DNA from: Dietzia alimentaria 72
Lineage (GTDB): Bacteria > Actinomycetota > Actinomycetes > Mycobacteriales > Mycobacteriaceae
Reading direction: 5' to 3'
DNA: 54,865 bases
NCBI RefSeq assembly: GCF_000226215.1
Contig: NZ_AGFF01000019.1
Span: forward strand, 1-54,865
The notes below the pieces were generated by a model, which was given only the letters and a program-made list of their open reading frames with translations, was not told where the DNA came from and searched no databases. Below, in pieces: positions 1 through 11,158 of this stretch. Within the stretch, counting starts at the first letter, position 1. Each line of letters opens with the position of its first letter. The position numbers and the translations under genes were made by a program.

Positions 1-52
1 GCCGCCCGCCCCCTGCCCCCCTGCCCCCCTGCCCTCGCATGCCGAACATCTG

Positions 53-131
53 CCACCGTCGATGAACTCCCGCCACCGCCAACGCTCGATCTCCATGCAT
101 CCGCCACCGTCGATGAACTCCCGCCACCGCC
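53..131 (+). repeat. Two 28-bp direct repeats (half-copies of palindromic family A)
   Basis: Two identical 28-bp units lie at 53-80 and 104-131. Each contains GATGAACTCCCGCC, the left arm of the intergenic palindrome found elsewhere in the window. Only the second unit is followed by a right arm, so the first looks like a partial or decayed copy. The preceding 30 bp is a CCCCCTG tandem run. No coding gene is supported in 1-370. Confidence 0.8.
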
Positions 132-168
132 GCGGTTCGTGCGCGAGTTCATCGCCGGCAGCGGATGT
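104..168. repeat. Intergenic palindromic repeat, family A copy 1
   Basis: The left arm GATGAACTCCCGC (112-124) pairs with GCGCGAGTTCATC (141-153) with one mismatch. Outer flanks CATCCGCC and GCGGATG extend the symmetry. Related copies are at 1443-1515, 24986-25033, 35384-35427 and 49490-49535. Confidence 0.75.
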
Positions 169-278
169 CATGGAAGCGGGACGACGTGGAGGCCGGGGGG
201 TCGAAGGCGCGTGGCGGGCTGGTCGAGTTGCCGGGTCGTCGCTGGTCGTCGCACTCGGGATGCCCGCGACTCGACAAG

Positions 279-307
279 GTTATCCACAGCCTCGTACGCC
301 TCCACAG
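279..307 (+). promoter_or_regulatory. Conserved upstream element shared by the two AbiEi/DUF559-like genes
   Basis: This 29-nt stretch contains TTATCCACA and ends in TCCACAG. It matches, at 21 of 29 positions without gaps, the region 54692-54720 read on the minus strand upstream of the homologous gene at the other end of the window. It lies about 64 nt before the GTG start at 371, in promoter position. What binds it is unknown; TTATCCACA also matches the DnaA-box consensus. Confidence 0.5.
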
Positions 308-370
308 GCCGCACCGGATTGAGTCGTCGCAGCCTCGATCGTCGCCGGACCCAGCCGCATACTCCGGAAT

Positions 371-1327
371 GTGGACTACGAACAGAGCCCTCCGACCATC
401 CTCACCGCCGCTGACCTTCTCGCCCGTGGCTACAGCCGCCGGGCGCGCGAATACGCCGAACGCCACGGGCGGCTGACACGGATCCGACACGGCGTTTACG
501 CCCTCGGGGCAGAGCTGCCGACCGGCCTCGGAGCGCAGGAGGCCATGCTCGAGATCCGCTCGCGGGCCGCCGCGCCAACGCTGACGGGGGGCACGGTCCT
601 CTCGCACGCATCCGCGCTGGTGATGCATGGCCTGCCCGTGCACGCGATGAATACCGGGCAAGTGGTGACCACGCGCCACCGGCCTGGCAGCGGCAGTAAG
701 CGCGGGGATCGGATGATCTGTCACAGCACGGATCTGAAGGGGGCCGTTGTGGAAATCGACGGCATTCCTGTCACCAGTCCAGCGCGAACGGTCGTGGACG
801 TGGCCCGCAGCGAAGGATTCGCCGGTGCGGTGTGTGCTGCTGACGAGGCGCTGCGTCGAAAGTTGTGCACCGGCGAGCAATTGCACGCCGAGCTCGACGC
901 CGCGGTCGGCCGGAAGGGCATCGCCCGTGCGCGAGCGGTGGTGGGGTTTGCGGATGCGCGTGCGGAATCCGTGCTCGAGTCGCTGAGTCGGGTCTCGATC
1001 AGCCGCGCGGGCCTGCCGATGCCGGAGTTGCAGGTCCCCTTTGTCCTGCCCGACGGCAAGCTCGCGATTGTGGACATGTTCTGGGACGAATGGCAGCTCG
1101 TGGGCGAGTGCGACGGGACCGGGAAGTACGGGATCGACGACGGCGAGACGGCAGTTCGCCGTCGACTACGCGCGGAGAAGAGCCGCCAGAACGGGCTGGA
1201 AGCGCTGGGGCATTTCTATCGCGGGTGGCAGTGGCACGACTGGCGGGATGGCCGAGTCCCGGAGATCGTGCGCGCGGCGATGCGGATCAGCGAGCGCAGG
1301 GGGTACGGGGCGCGTCAGGTGAGCTGA
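371..1327 (+). CDS. AbiEi-antitoxin-like / DUF559-type protein
   Basis: This 318-residue protein starts at GTG 371. The N-terminal 45 residues resemble the AbiEi winged-helix region (TAADLLARGYSRR, then LTRIRHGVYAL). The middle contains SHASALVMHGLP and PARTVVDVAR. The C-terminal part (LPDGKLAIVDMFW, LVGECDGTGKYG) resembles the endonuclease-like DUF559/Vsr fold common in actinobacteria. No partner toxin is adjacent, so a complete type IV toxin-antitoxin system is not supported and the function is unknown. A homologue with the same architecture is at 53693-54640 on the minus strand. Intergenic repeats flank it on both sides. Confidence 0.75.
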   Translation: MDYEQSPPTILTAADLLARGYSRRAREYAERHGRLTRIRHGVYALGAELPTGLGAQEAMLEIRSRAAAPTLTGGTVLSHASALVMHGLPVHAMNTGQVVTTRHRPGSGSKRGDRMICHSTDLKGAVVEIDGIPVTSPARTVVDVARSEGFAGAVCAADEALRRKLCTGEQLHAELDAAVGRKGIARARAVVGFADARAESVLESLSRVSISRAGLPMPELQVPFVLPDGKLAIVDMFWDEWQLVGECDGTGKYGIDDGETAVRRRLRAEKSRQNGLEALGHFYRGWQWHDWRDGRVPEIVRAAMRISERRGYGARQVS

Positions 1328-1442
1328 TGATCCCGGCGATCCCGGCGATCCCGGCGCCCTGCGCGCCCGCCCGCAGCTGCACAGGCCCGCCCGTGCCCGC
1401 CCGTGGCTGTGCTCGACCTCGGCCGCCCGGTGCCTCCACGAA

Positions 1443-1515
1443 TCTGCCACCCGCCGTGAACTCGCGCGGGTCCCCCGGCGGTAGCGCGAGTTCATCGACG
1501 GTCGCGGGTGTGCGT
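1443..1515. repeat. Intergenic palindromic repeat, family A copy 2
   Basis: TGAACTCGCGC at 1457-1467 pairs perfectly with GCGCGAGTTCA at 1484-1494 around a 16-nt loop. The flank before it (TCTGCCACCCGCC) and after it (GACGGTCGCGGGTG) are partly complementary. A family B repeat pair follows immediately. The rest of the 315-bp gap 1328-1642 shows no gene. Confidence 0.75.
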
Positions 1516-1520
1516 CGAGC

Positions 1521-1592
1521 GTGCAGGCGCGGGTGCGGATGCTGGGGAGCGGGGCGGGAGGGCGTGCAGGCGCGGGTGCGGATGCCAGGGAG
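1521..1592 (+). repeat. Direct repeat pair, family B
   Basis: Two 29-nt units at 1521-1549 and 1564-1592 share GTGCAGGCGCGGGTGCGGAT and differ at only two positions. The same sequence occurs as an inverted pair at 35259-35360. A degenerate form is at about 49417-49450. In all three places it abuts a family A palindrome. Confidence 0.75.
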
Positions 1593-1642
1593 TCGGGCGC
1601 GGCTGAGACACGGATAAGTCCCCAGCGGCCACAATCGGAGAC

Positions 1643-4689
<3,047 letters not shown>

Positions 4690-4693
<4 letters not shown>

Positions 4694-5673
4694 CGGCGGC
4701 GGGGCAGGCGGGTCAGGGGCCTGGCCGGCGGGGGAAGTACCAGTCTCCGCACCTTCCACGACTTCTGGTGACGGGCGGCCGCGGACAGCTCGGTTTGGGG
4801 CTGTCGGGCGTCGCCGATGCGCCGGGTCGTGACGACCTTGACCTGACGGATTCGGCTTCGATCGCCACCGCGCTGGACCGGTACGCGCCCGAGGTCGTGG
4901 TGAACGCGGCCGCGTACACGGACGTCGACCGCGCGGAGTCCGACGAGGCGGCCGCGCGGGCGATCAACACCGACGGGGTGGAGTCACTCGCCGTGGCGTG
5001 CCGTGACCGCGGGATCCGGCTCATCCACATCAGCACCGACTACGTCTTCTCCGGCGCGGTCCCCGGTGGCGGTGATCCGGCCACGGCCCCCGCGCTCGAG
5101 CCCCACGACCCGACCGCACCGACCACGGCGTACGGGCGGACCAAGCTCGCCGGGGAGCGTGCGGCACTGGCGGTGTACCCCGAAACGACAATCGTGCGGA
5201 CGGCCTGGCTCTATACCGGCGGGATGCGGGTGATGCTCGGACAGCCGGGCAGCGATTTTGTGGCCACCATGATCCGGCTGGAGTCCCAGCGGGAGACGCT
5301 GAACGTCGTGAACGACCAGTGGGGCTCGCCCACCTACGTCGGCACGCTGGCCGATCGCCTGCTGGGACTGTTGTCCTGGGAGAAGGCGGGCCGGGTCGAT
5401 GCTCGAGGCAGGACCCTGCATTTGGCCGGCGCTGGCCGGGCTACCTGGTACGACCTGGCACGCGAGGTGTTCACGCTGCTGGGTGCCGACCCCGACCGGG
5501 TGCGGCCCTGCACCAGCGAGGAGTTCCCGCGTCCCGCGCCGCGGCCGACCTTCTCCGTGCTGGCGGACACCGCGTGGCGTGAGCTCGGACTCGAGCCGCC
5601 GGGGGACTGGCGCGGCGATCTCGCCCCCGGAATCCTGGAGCTGGCGCACAACCGTAGGACACAGGGCGAATAG
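4690..5673 (+). CDS. rmlD: dTDP-4-dehydrorhamnose reductase
   Basis: RmlD reduces dTDP-4-keto-rhamnose to dTDP-L-rhamnose, the donor for the arabinogalactan linker in mycolata. The 327-residue protein has TGGRGQLG (28-35), a [14 protein letters not shown] segment, STDYVFSG (115-122), and the Tyr/Lys pair in YGRTK (148-152). About 22 residues precede the Rossmann strand, more than usual; the GTG at 4690 is kept because it overlaps the rmlA stop and no better start follows before the nucleotide-binding motif. Confidence 0.94.
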
Positions 5674-5676
5674 ACC

Positions 5677-6249
5677 GTGGGCATGCGCGTCCGGGGCGTT
5701 CGCGTCCTGCGGGGAATGACGATGGCCGTCGCCGCGGCGGTGGTGGTGTCTGCGCTCGCACTCACCGCGTGGGGCGTGTTCCTCCTGCAGCCCCGCGGCG
5801 ACGACCCGGTGCGCGCGGACGCCGTGGTGATGCTCGCCGGCGCGGACGACGGCCGGCACCTCTACGCACGCGACCTCGTCGAGGCGGGCTACGCCGACAC
5901 TCTCCTCGTGAGCAACCCGGGCGGCAACTCCGAGGTCGTGGCCCGCCGGCTGTGCACAGGCCTCTCGCGCCCCGCCGACGCCGAGGTGGTGTGTTTCTCC
6001 CCGGATCCGCGGACCACGTGGGGTGAGGCTCGAGCGGTCGCGGCGATCGCGGACGCGCGTGGGTGGGAGCGGGTCCTCGTCGTCACAAATAAGCCCCACA
6101 CCCTGCGGGCCGGCACGTGGATGCGGAGCGCCACCGGGCTGGACGTGCGGATGACACCCATCGAGACCGTGGACTGGGCGATGCTGCCGGTGCACCTGGT
6201 GTGGGAGGCCGCAGGGTGGGTCAAGGGCGGGGTCAACAGTCACTGGTGA
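5677..6249 (+). CDS. DUF218 / YdcF-SanA-like membrane-anchored protein
   Basis: This 190-residue protein has one N-terminal membrane segment (about residues 14-36), then a DUF218 domain. It contains ADAVVMLAGADDG, YARDLVEAGYADTLLVS and ERVLVVTNKPHTLRAG, where family members carry a conserved acid and polar site. DUF218 proteins are linked to cell-envelope processes, but the reaction is not known. It begins 3 nt after rmlD, so it is probably cotranscribed with the rhamnose genes. GTG 5677 is used; ATG 5683 is an alternative. Confidence 0.8.
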   Translation: MGMRVRGVRVLRGMTMAVAAAVVVSALALTAWGVFLLQPRGDDPVRADAVVMLAGADDGRHLYARDLVEAGYADTLLVSNPGGNSEVVARRLCTGLSRPADAEVVCFSPDPRTTWGEARAVAAIADARGWERVLVVTNKPHTLRAGTWMRSATGLDVRMTPIETVDWAMLPVHLVWEAAGWVKGGVNSHW

Positions 6250-6259
6250 TCGCTCCGCG

Positions 6260-6284
6260 GCGGCCGCGGCGACACGGCGGCCGC
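6260..6284. terminator. GC-rich hairpin between convergent genes
   Basis: GCGGCCGC occurs at 6260-6267 and 6277-6284 with a 9-nt loop between two convergent genes. No U-tract follows, so termination is inferred only from position and pairing. Confidence 0.3.
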
Positions 6285-6308
6285 GCCGACACAGCGGCGT
6301 GCAGGGTC

Positions 6309-7172
6309 CTAGGCTCGGGTCCGCATGGCGGAGGGAGCCGCGATCGGGGCTCGCGTGGTGAGTTGGGAAGCGCTCAGGCGCTCGTGTGCCCGCGTGATGC
6401 GACCGAACACCGCGGCGCGGTCGATGGGCCTGTTCGGCAGATCCAGGGCGCGCCGCACGTCCGACGGCACGAGGCTCGCCGCGGCGTCCACGACTGTGGT
6501 GCAGGAGCGGTGGGCGATCACGGAATTCTCCCTCACGCCCGGGCACTCCAGCGCGGTCTCCCGAAGGCGGCGCGCGACGCGGCGTCCGGTCGCCGTGGCG
6601 CGCACGCGGTCCCGGGCCCCTCGCAGTAACTGCTCGAGTTCACGGACCGAGGTGGGGAACGACCGGGCGCCCTGCAGTATCGCCACGCGCTGCCACTGAC
6701 GCACGTACAGATCCGACTCCATGACAGTGAGCGGATGCTCGGCGAAACGCTGGAACGCGGCGAGCAATGCCCACGTGGTGGCGGCCTGCGCCCACTCGAC
6801 CGCCTCCGGATCGGACCCGTAGAAGTAGTCGCCGTGCTCCGTGTGCCCGGAGAAGGCACTGCGGTCGCGGAACGCGTGCTCGATGGTCACGACGGCGTCA
6901 TCGACGGTCCCGAAGGTGGAGATCTCCACCAGGTCATGGAGGTAGTCGTCGGCGGACCACGGGGTCTCGGCGCCACCGCAACTGGCCATCACCGCTGCGT
7001 ACGAGGGGTTGGCCGCCAACATGAGCAGTGCCGTGGTGATTCCGATCGGGGTTGCGGGATCGCCATGCACCCGCCAGATGGGCTCACCCGGGCGGAACCA
7101 GCGCGGGCCGGGGATATCCAGAATCGAACACTCTGGTGCGCCCGCGACACCGCGTGGGGCTAGTGGTGACAT
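6309..7172 (-). CDS. DUF2236 (MpaB/Lcp-like oxygenase) family protein
   Basis: This roughly 287-residue protein resembles the DUF2236 family, which includes MpaB and the haem-dependent rubber oxygenase Lcp. The matching pattern is PGPRWFRPGEPIWRVHGDP near the N-terminus, ISTFGTVDDAVVTIEHAF, then YGSDPEAVEWAQAATTWALLAAF and ESDLYVRQWQRVA. The His in IEHAF may be a metal or haem ligand by family analogy. ATG 7172 is chosen; a TTG at 7193 is possible. The substrate is unknown. It is convergent with the DUF218 gene and divergent from the SDR gene. Confidence 0.6.
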   Translation of the reverse strand: MSPLAPRGVAGAPECSILDIPGPRWFRPGEPIWRVHGDPATPIGITTALLMLAANPSYAAVMASCGGAETPWSADDYLHDLVEISTFGTVDDAVVTIEHAFRDRSAFSGHTEHGDYFYGSDPEAVEWAQAATTWALLAAFQRFAEHPLTVMESDLYVRQWQRVAILQGARSFPTSVRELEQLLRGARDRVRATATGRRVARRLRETALECPGVRENSVIAHRSCTTVVDAAASLVPSDVRRALDLPNRPIDRAAVFGRITRAHERLSASQLTTRAPIAAPSAMRTRA

Positions 7173-7366
7173 GCGCACGACCTGGGGTTGCAACGTCCCA
7201 CGTGGGGACCTCCGGATTGGACTCAGCTGACTCTATCGCGGACCTTGCCGACAGTGAAGAATACGGGAGGGGTTCACTGAGAAATTCTGTGAGCGCGTGA
7301 CGGTGCTGGGCACCTAGGCTGATGACCAGCACCCAGAATGTTCCCAGAACCCGCAAGGAGCCGACA

Positions 7367-8173
7367 GTGTCAACTACCCCCCTTCCCGCCCCCCGGACAG
7401 GGCCGATCGTCCCCGATCGTTTCGCCGGCCGCACCGCGCTCGTCACCGGCGCCAGCCGCGGAATCGGGCTGGGCATCGCCCGCCGCCTGCTCGCCGAGGG
7501 GGCGTCGGTGGTCATCACCGCGCGCGGCCAGGAGGGGCTCGACGGCGCGGTGGCCGATCTCGGATCCCCGGACCGAGTGCTGGCGGTGGCGGGAAAGAGC
7601 GACGACGAAGACCACCAGCGCGACGTGGTGGCCCGGGCCGAGGAGTCGTTCGGCCCCATCGATCTGTTGGTCAACAACACCGGCATCAACCCGGTCTTCG
7701 GCCGGACCGTGGACGTGGACCTCGCGGCGGCCCGCAAGATCACGGAGGTCAACGCGATCGGCACCCTGTCGTGGACGCAGAAGGTCTACCACTCCGGACT
7801 GGGCGAGCGCGGCGGAGCCGTGGTGAACGTGGCGTCCATTGCCGCGCTCGCGCCCTCGCCCGGTATCGGCTGGTACGGCGCCACAAAGGCGCTCGTCATG
7901 CGACTGACCCAGGAGCTGGCGGTGGAGGTCGGGCCGGCCGTGCGCGTCAACGCCGTGGCTCCGGGAGTGGTCAAGACACGCTTTGCCGAGGCGCTGTATG
8001 AGGGCCGCGAGGAGGCCATGTCCTCCGCACTGCCCGCAGGGCGCCTCGGAGTGCCCGACGACATCGCCGGGCCCGTGGCGTTCCTGCTCTCGGACGACGC
8101 GCACTGGATCACCGGGCAGACACTGGTCGTGGACGGCGGCGCCCACATCGTCGGTGCGGGACTGCAGGGCTGA
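7367..8173 (+). CDS. SDR family NAD(P)-dependent oxidoreductase
   Basis: This 268-residue classical short-chain dehydrogenase has TGASRGIG (27-34), NNTG (103-106), catalytic Ser157 in VASIAAL, Tyr170 and Lys174 in YGATK, and a normal C-terminus (ITGQTLVVDGG). The substrate cannot be read from sequence. The GTG at 7367 is chosen because AAGGAG lies 6 nt upstream; an ATG at 7322 lacks such a site. A TAGGCT hexamer at 7315-7320 may be the -10, giving a leader of about 40 nt. A LpqN-like gene follows after 3 nt. Confidence 0.88.
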   Translation: MSTTPLPAPRTGPIVPDRFAGRTALVTGASRGIGLGIARRLLAEGASVVITARGQEGLDGAVADLGSPDRVLAVAGKSDDEDHQRDVVARAEESFGPIDLLVNNTGINPVFGRTVDVDLAAARKITEVNAIGTLSWTQKVYHSGLGERGGAVVNVASIAALAPSPGIGWYGATKALVMRLTQELAVEVGPAVRVNAVAPGVVKTRFAEALYEGREEAMSSALPAGRLGVPDDIAGPVAFLLSDDAHWITGQTLVVDGGAHIVGAGLQG

Positions 8174-8176
8174 CAG

Positions 8177-8728
8177 ATGACATCCATCCAGGAGTACTGT
8201 GCCTCGACTGGTCGCGAGCTCGCGGCGAGCCCGCCGATGGCGGTGGCCGCCCAGCCATTGACCTGGGTGGACAGTGCGCCGTGGCAGCGCATCGAGTCGC
8301 CCGACCCGTCGGCGGTCATCTACGTGGACCCGGGTGCGCACCGTGACGGGTTCACGCCCAACGCCGTGGCCACCTGTGCGCGCGTGGCACCGGCCATGTC
8401 GACGGAGACTGCGGTCGACATGATCGCCGCCACCGCGGAAGCGCTCGGTGGCTGGACGCCACTCGAGCAGGTGGCCGGCGAGGGCGACGAGTCCGCGGGC
8501 GCCGCTCACAGCGTCTACCGCTACCTGAGCGGCACGTATACCGCCGAGCCGGGCGACCTGGCCACGTCGAGCCTCATCGTGGGCTGGAGCGACGCCGAGG
8601 CGACCTACGTGTTCCAGTTCGTCGTGACCGGCTGGCAGGACGATATGTCCCTCCACCGCGACGCCATGAAATGCGTCCTGATCGGGGAGTGGTCAGCCGC
8701 GCAGATCGTCGAGGCGATGCGGGGCTGA
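8177..8728 (+). CDS. LpqN/LpqT-like protein without signal peptide
   Basis: This 183-residue protein shows the pattern of the mycobacterial LpqN/LpqT family: a conserved Trp-containing start, VIYVDPGAHRDGFTPNAVATCARV, then LSGTYTAEPGDLATSSLIVGW and TYVFQFVVTGWQDD. Unlike the lipoproteins it has no hydrophobic signal or lipobox, so it should be cytoplasmic. It starts 3 nt after the SDR gene and is probably cotranscribed. The family match was made by eye and is uncertain; function unknown. Confidence 0.55.
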   Translation: MTSIQEYCASTGRELAASPPMAVAAQPLTWVDSAPWQRIESPDPSAVIYVDPGAHRDGFTPNAVATCARVAPAMSTETAVDMIAATAEALGGWTPLEQVAGEGDESAGAAHSVYRYLSGTYTAEPGDLATSSLIVGWSDAEATYVFQFVVTGWQDDMSLHRDAMKCVLIGEWSAAQIVEAMRG

Positions 8729-8798
8729 CACCCGGCGGTCGGCGTTGTGGGCTGGCGATAAGGTGGGCAGCATCGGACTAGGGGAAGGCGGGACCGGC

Positions 8799-9458
8799 GT
8801 GCAGCTGCGCGAACTCAGCGTGACGGGGGCGTGGGAGATCACCCCCCGCCAGATCTCCGACGATCGCGGGGTGTTTCACGAAGCCTTCACCGACACGGCG
8901 TTTCGCCGAATGTCCGGTCACCGCTTTGATCTGGCGCAGGTCAACGTGTCGGTCTCCGGCGAGGGCGTGCTGCGCGGACTGCACTTCGCCGAGGTCCCGC
9001 CGGGCCAGGCCAAGTACGTATTGTGCCCTGCCGGGACGGTGTTCGACGTGGTGGTGGACGTGCGCGTCGGCTCGCCCACCTTCGGCGAGTGGGCCGGGGT
9101 CATCCTCGACTCGGTCGAGCAGCGCGCCCTCTATATCCCCGAGGGGGTGGCGCACGGCTTCCTGGCGCTCGAACCGCAGTCCACGGTCATGTATTTCTGC
9201 TCCGAGGGTTGGCGTCCCGGAGCGGAGCACGTGATAGACGCCTTCGATCCCAAGATCGGGATCGACTGGCCTTCTATGGCGCTGGACGGCACCCCCATCG
9301 AGCATGTGATGAGCAGCCGCGACAGCGACGCACCCAGCCTCCTCGACGTGGCGGCAGCGGGGCGCCTGCCCAGCTGGGAGGCCTGCCAGGCGCATGTGGA
9401 GCGCCTGCGCGAGGCCACCGCTCGTGTCGATTCGGAGTGGCGCTCCGAGCCCCTGTGA
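8799..9458 (+). CDS. rmlC: dTDP-4-dehydrorhamnose 3,5-epimerase
   Basis: RmlC epimerises the 4-keto sugar made by RmlB before reduction by RmlD. The 219-residue cupin has DDRGVFHEAF (21-30), the catalytic His62 in RGLHF, VFDVVVDVRVGSPTFGEW, IPEGVAHGFLAL, and Tyr132 where the second catalytic residue is expected. GTG 8799 is chosen because GGGGAAGG lies about 10 nt upstream and the family N-terminus begins there. It sits 3.1 kb from rmlBAD, so all four rhamnose genes are nearby but in two transcription units. Confidence 0.93.
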   Translation: MQLRELSVTGAWEITPRQISDDRGVFHEAFTDTAFRRMSGHRFDLAQVNVSVSGEGVLRGLHFAEVPPGQAKYVLCPAGTVFDVVVDVRVGSPTFGEWAGVILDSVEQRALYIPEGVAHGFLALEPQSTVMYFCSEGWRPGAEHVIDAFDPKIGIDWPSMALDGTPIEHVMSSRDSDAPSLLDVAAAGRLPSWEACQAHVERLREATARVDSEWRSEPL

Positions 9459-9459
9459 C

Positions 9460-9475
9460 ATACCCTATGGGGTAT
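9460..9475. promoter_or_regulatory. Palindromic operator of CsoR/RicR/CstR type
   Basis: ATACCCTATGGGGTAT has perfect 6-bp arms (ATACCC, GGGTAT) around TATG. It starts 1 nt after the rmlC stop and 26 nt before the ATG of a small Cys-rich gene. Known CsoR-family repressors (copper, persulfide) bind TACCC/GGGTA palindromes of this kind. No such repressor gene is in the window. Confidence 0.5.
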
Positions 9476-9500
9476 CCAGTTCCGTCGTGAGGAGATCACC

Positions 9501-9635
9501 ATGTGTTACCCGGTTCCCTGCAGTGTGTGCGGCAAGACCACCTGGGACGGATGTGGCGAGCACGTTGACGCGGTCAAGTCCCAGGTGGCCGCTGGCCAGT
9601 GGTGCGACGGCGAGCACCGCGCCGACGCCAGCTGA
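9501..9635 (+). CDS. Small Cys-rich protein, 44 residues
   Basis: ATG 9501 has GAGGAG at 9489-9494, an ideal ribosome binding site. The product has five Cys and two His in 44 residues: Cys2, Cys7, Cys10 (CSVC), Cys18 (DGCGEH) and Cys35 (WCDGEH). This suggests a zinc knuckle or another thiolate metal site. I recall similar short proteins beginning MCYPV as uncharacterised in other actinobacteria. The upstream palindrome implies control by a copper- or sulfur-responsive repressor. Function unknown. Confidence 0.75.
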   Translation: MCYPVPCSVCGKTTWDGCGEHVDAVKSQVAAGQWCDGEHRADAS

Positions 9636-9779
9636 GCAACGCCCGAACCGGAACGCACGCGAACTGGCCCGATCAGGCGCACCGCGACGGGGGAGTCGAT
9701 GCCGACTTCGCCACCTGTGATACGGACCACAGGGTAGAACCGGTGGAGACGAACCCCTCGTGTCCTCCGGAGGCCCAAC

Positions 9780-10556
9780 GTGAGCACCCCCTTTGTCCTT
9801 ATCGAACGCAGCGGACCGATCGCGCGCGTGATCCTCGACAGGCCCGAGCGGCGCAATCCGCTCTCGGTGCAGATGATGAGCGAAGTCACGGCGGCGATCC
9901 GCGAACTGGGAAGTGACCCGACCTGCGGCGTGGTGGTGCTCACCGGCTCCGGCCCGGCGCTGTCCGCGGGGCACGAGATCAGCGAGATGGTCGACCGTAG
10001 TCTCGAGGACGAGCGCGAGGTGTTCACCACCTGCGTGGAGCTCATGGAGACGATCCAGGCCATCCGCCAGCCGGTGATCGCCGAGGTACAGGGCCACGCT
10101 ATCGCGGCCGGCTGTCAGCTAGTGGCCACCTGCGACCTGGCCGTAGCCGTGGATACCGCCCGATTCGGTACCCCCGGTGTGAAGATCGGCCTGTTCTGCT
10201 CGACCCCGATGGTGGCGGTGTCCCGAAACATCGGTCGCAAGCGCGCCATGCATATGCTGCTCACCGGCGAGACTATCGACGCGGCAACCGCCGTGGACTG
10301 GGGATTGGTCAACGAGGCGGTCCCGGCCGAGCAGCTACGGACACGCGTGGACGAGTTGGCCACCCGGATCGCGGATGCCAGCCCCCTGACGCTCGAGATC
10401 GGCAAGCAGGCCTTCTATCGGCAGATCGACCTACCTCAAGACCAGGCGTACATCCAGATGGCCGAGACCATGGCCACCAATGCCGTCACCTGCGATGCGC
10501 AGGAGGGGATGACGGCCTTCCTGGAGAAGCGCACTCCGCAGTGGCGCGGCGAGTAG
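9780..10556 (+). CDS. Enoyl-CoA hydratase/isomerase family protein
   Basis: This 258-residue crotonase-fold protein has LDRPERRNPLS, the oxyanion-hole segments SAGHEISEM and GHAIAAGCQLVATCDLAVA, and the C-terminal LEKRTPQW typical of the family. GGAGG lies 7-9 nt before the GTG start. The catalytic Glu pair of true enoyl-CoA hydratases is not clear, and the sequence resembles the ECHDC3-like branch, so the reaction is uncertain. The preceding 144 bp (9636-9779) contains no gene. Confidence 0.86.
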   Translation: MSTPFVLIERSGPIARVILDRPERRNPLSVQMMSEVTAAIRELGSDPTCGVVVLTGSGPALSAGHEISEMVDRSLEDEREVFTTCVELMETIQAIRQPVIAEVQGHAIAAGCQLVATCDLAVAVDTARFGTPGVKIGLFCSTPMVAVSRNIGRKRAMHMLLTGETIDAATAVDWGLVNEAVPAEQLRTRVDELATRIADASPLTLEIGKQAFYRQIDLPQDQAYIQMAETMATNAVTCDAQEGMTAFLEKRTPQWRGE

Positions 10557-10571
10557 CCCGACTCTGCCGAC

Positions 10572-10577
10572 TACGAT
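10572..10577 (+). promoter_or_regulatory. -10 element, leaderless phosphatase gene
   Basis: TACGAT is followed by 7 nt and then ATG 10585, with no ribosome binding site between. This fits leaderless transcription. Confidence 0.45.
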
Positions 10578-10584
10578 CAGCGGC

Positions 10585-11109
10585 ATGGTGATCTCGGTGA
10601 TGACGGTCTGTACCGGCAACATGTGCCGATCCCCGTTGGCCGAAAGGCTGCTGGCCGCGCGGTCGGCAGCCGCTGGGCTCGACGTGGTGGTGGACTCGGC
10701 CGGGACCAAGGCGGCCAATGGTGTGGAGATCCACCCCGAAACCCTGCGCGTGCTCGAGGGGTACGGGGGCGACGGGTCCGGATTCGCCTCGCGGCTACTC
10801 ACCCCGCGGTTGATCACGGGCCACGACCTGGTGGTCACCGCCACCCGCAAGCATCGGGACGCGGTGCAGGAACTCGCGCCGCTGATGTGGAAGAAGACGT
10901 ACACGATCCTGGAGGCCGCGAAGCTGGCGGACGCGGACGAGTTGCTGACCATCGCCGGGCTGGCGAGGGCGCGGCTCGGGATCGACACGGACGACCCGGC
11001 GCTGGACGTGGAGGACCCCATCGGTCGTGAGCCCGAGCTGTTCGACCGGACGGGCGCGCAGATCAGCGACGCCGTGGACTCCATCGTCCGACTCCTGGCC
11101 CGCAGCTGA
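10585..11109 (+). CDS. Low-molecular-weight protein-tyrosine phosphatase
   Basis: This 174-residue protein carries the LMW-PTP P-loop C9-T-G-N-M-C-R15 (CX5R) followed by SPLAE near its N-terminus. Next are VVDSAGT, HPETLRVL, and a DPIGRE segment near residue 148 that should hold the general-acid Asp. It dephosphorylates phosphotyrosine or related substrates; related phosphatases act in capsule export or host signalling. No tyrosine kinase is adjacent, so its substrate is unknown. It stands alone between a crotonase gene and a small minus-strand gene. Confidence 0.88.
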   Translation: MVISVMTVCTGNMCRSPLAERLLAARSAAAGLDVVVDSAGTKAANGVEIHPETLRVLEGYGGDGSGFASRLLTPRLITGHDLVVTATRKHRDAVQELAPLMWKKTYTILEAAKLADADELLTIAGLARARLGIDTDDPALDVEDPIGREPELFDRTGAQISDAVDSIVRLLARS

Positions 11110-11158
11110 CCGCGGTGAAGCCAGGCCCAGGGCGGGTGGCCGCAATCGAGCAGGTCTT

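Noticed and set aside
53-131. CRISPR-like direct repeats
   Set aside because: Only two units with one 23-bp spacer and no cas genes; the unit is the left arm of a dispersed intergenic palindrome.
280-288. TTATCCACA as a replication origin DnaA box
   Set aside because: One consensus box with a partial copy at the other gene and a TGTGGATAA near 18350; no cluster, no AT-rich unwinding region and no dnaA/dnaN context.
371-1327. Complete type IV toxin-antitoxin system
   Set aside because: Only an AbiEi-like domain is present; no AbiEii-type nucleotidyltransferase toxin lies next to either copy.
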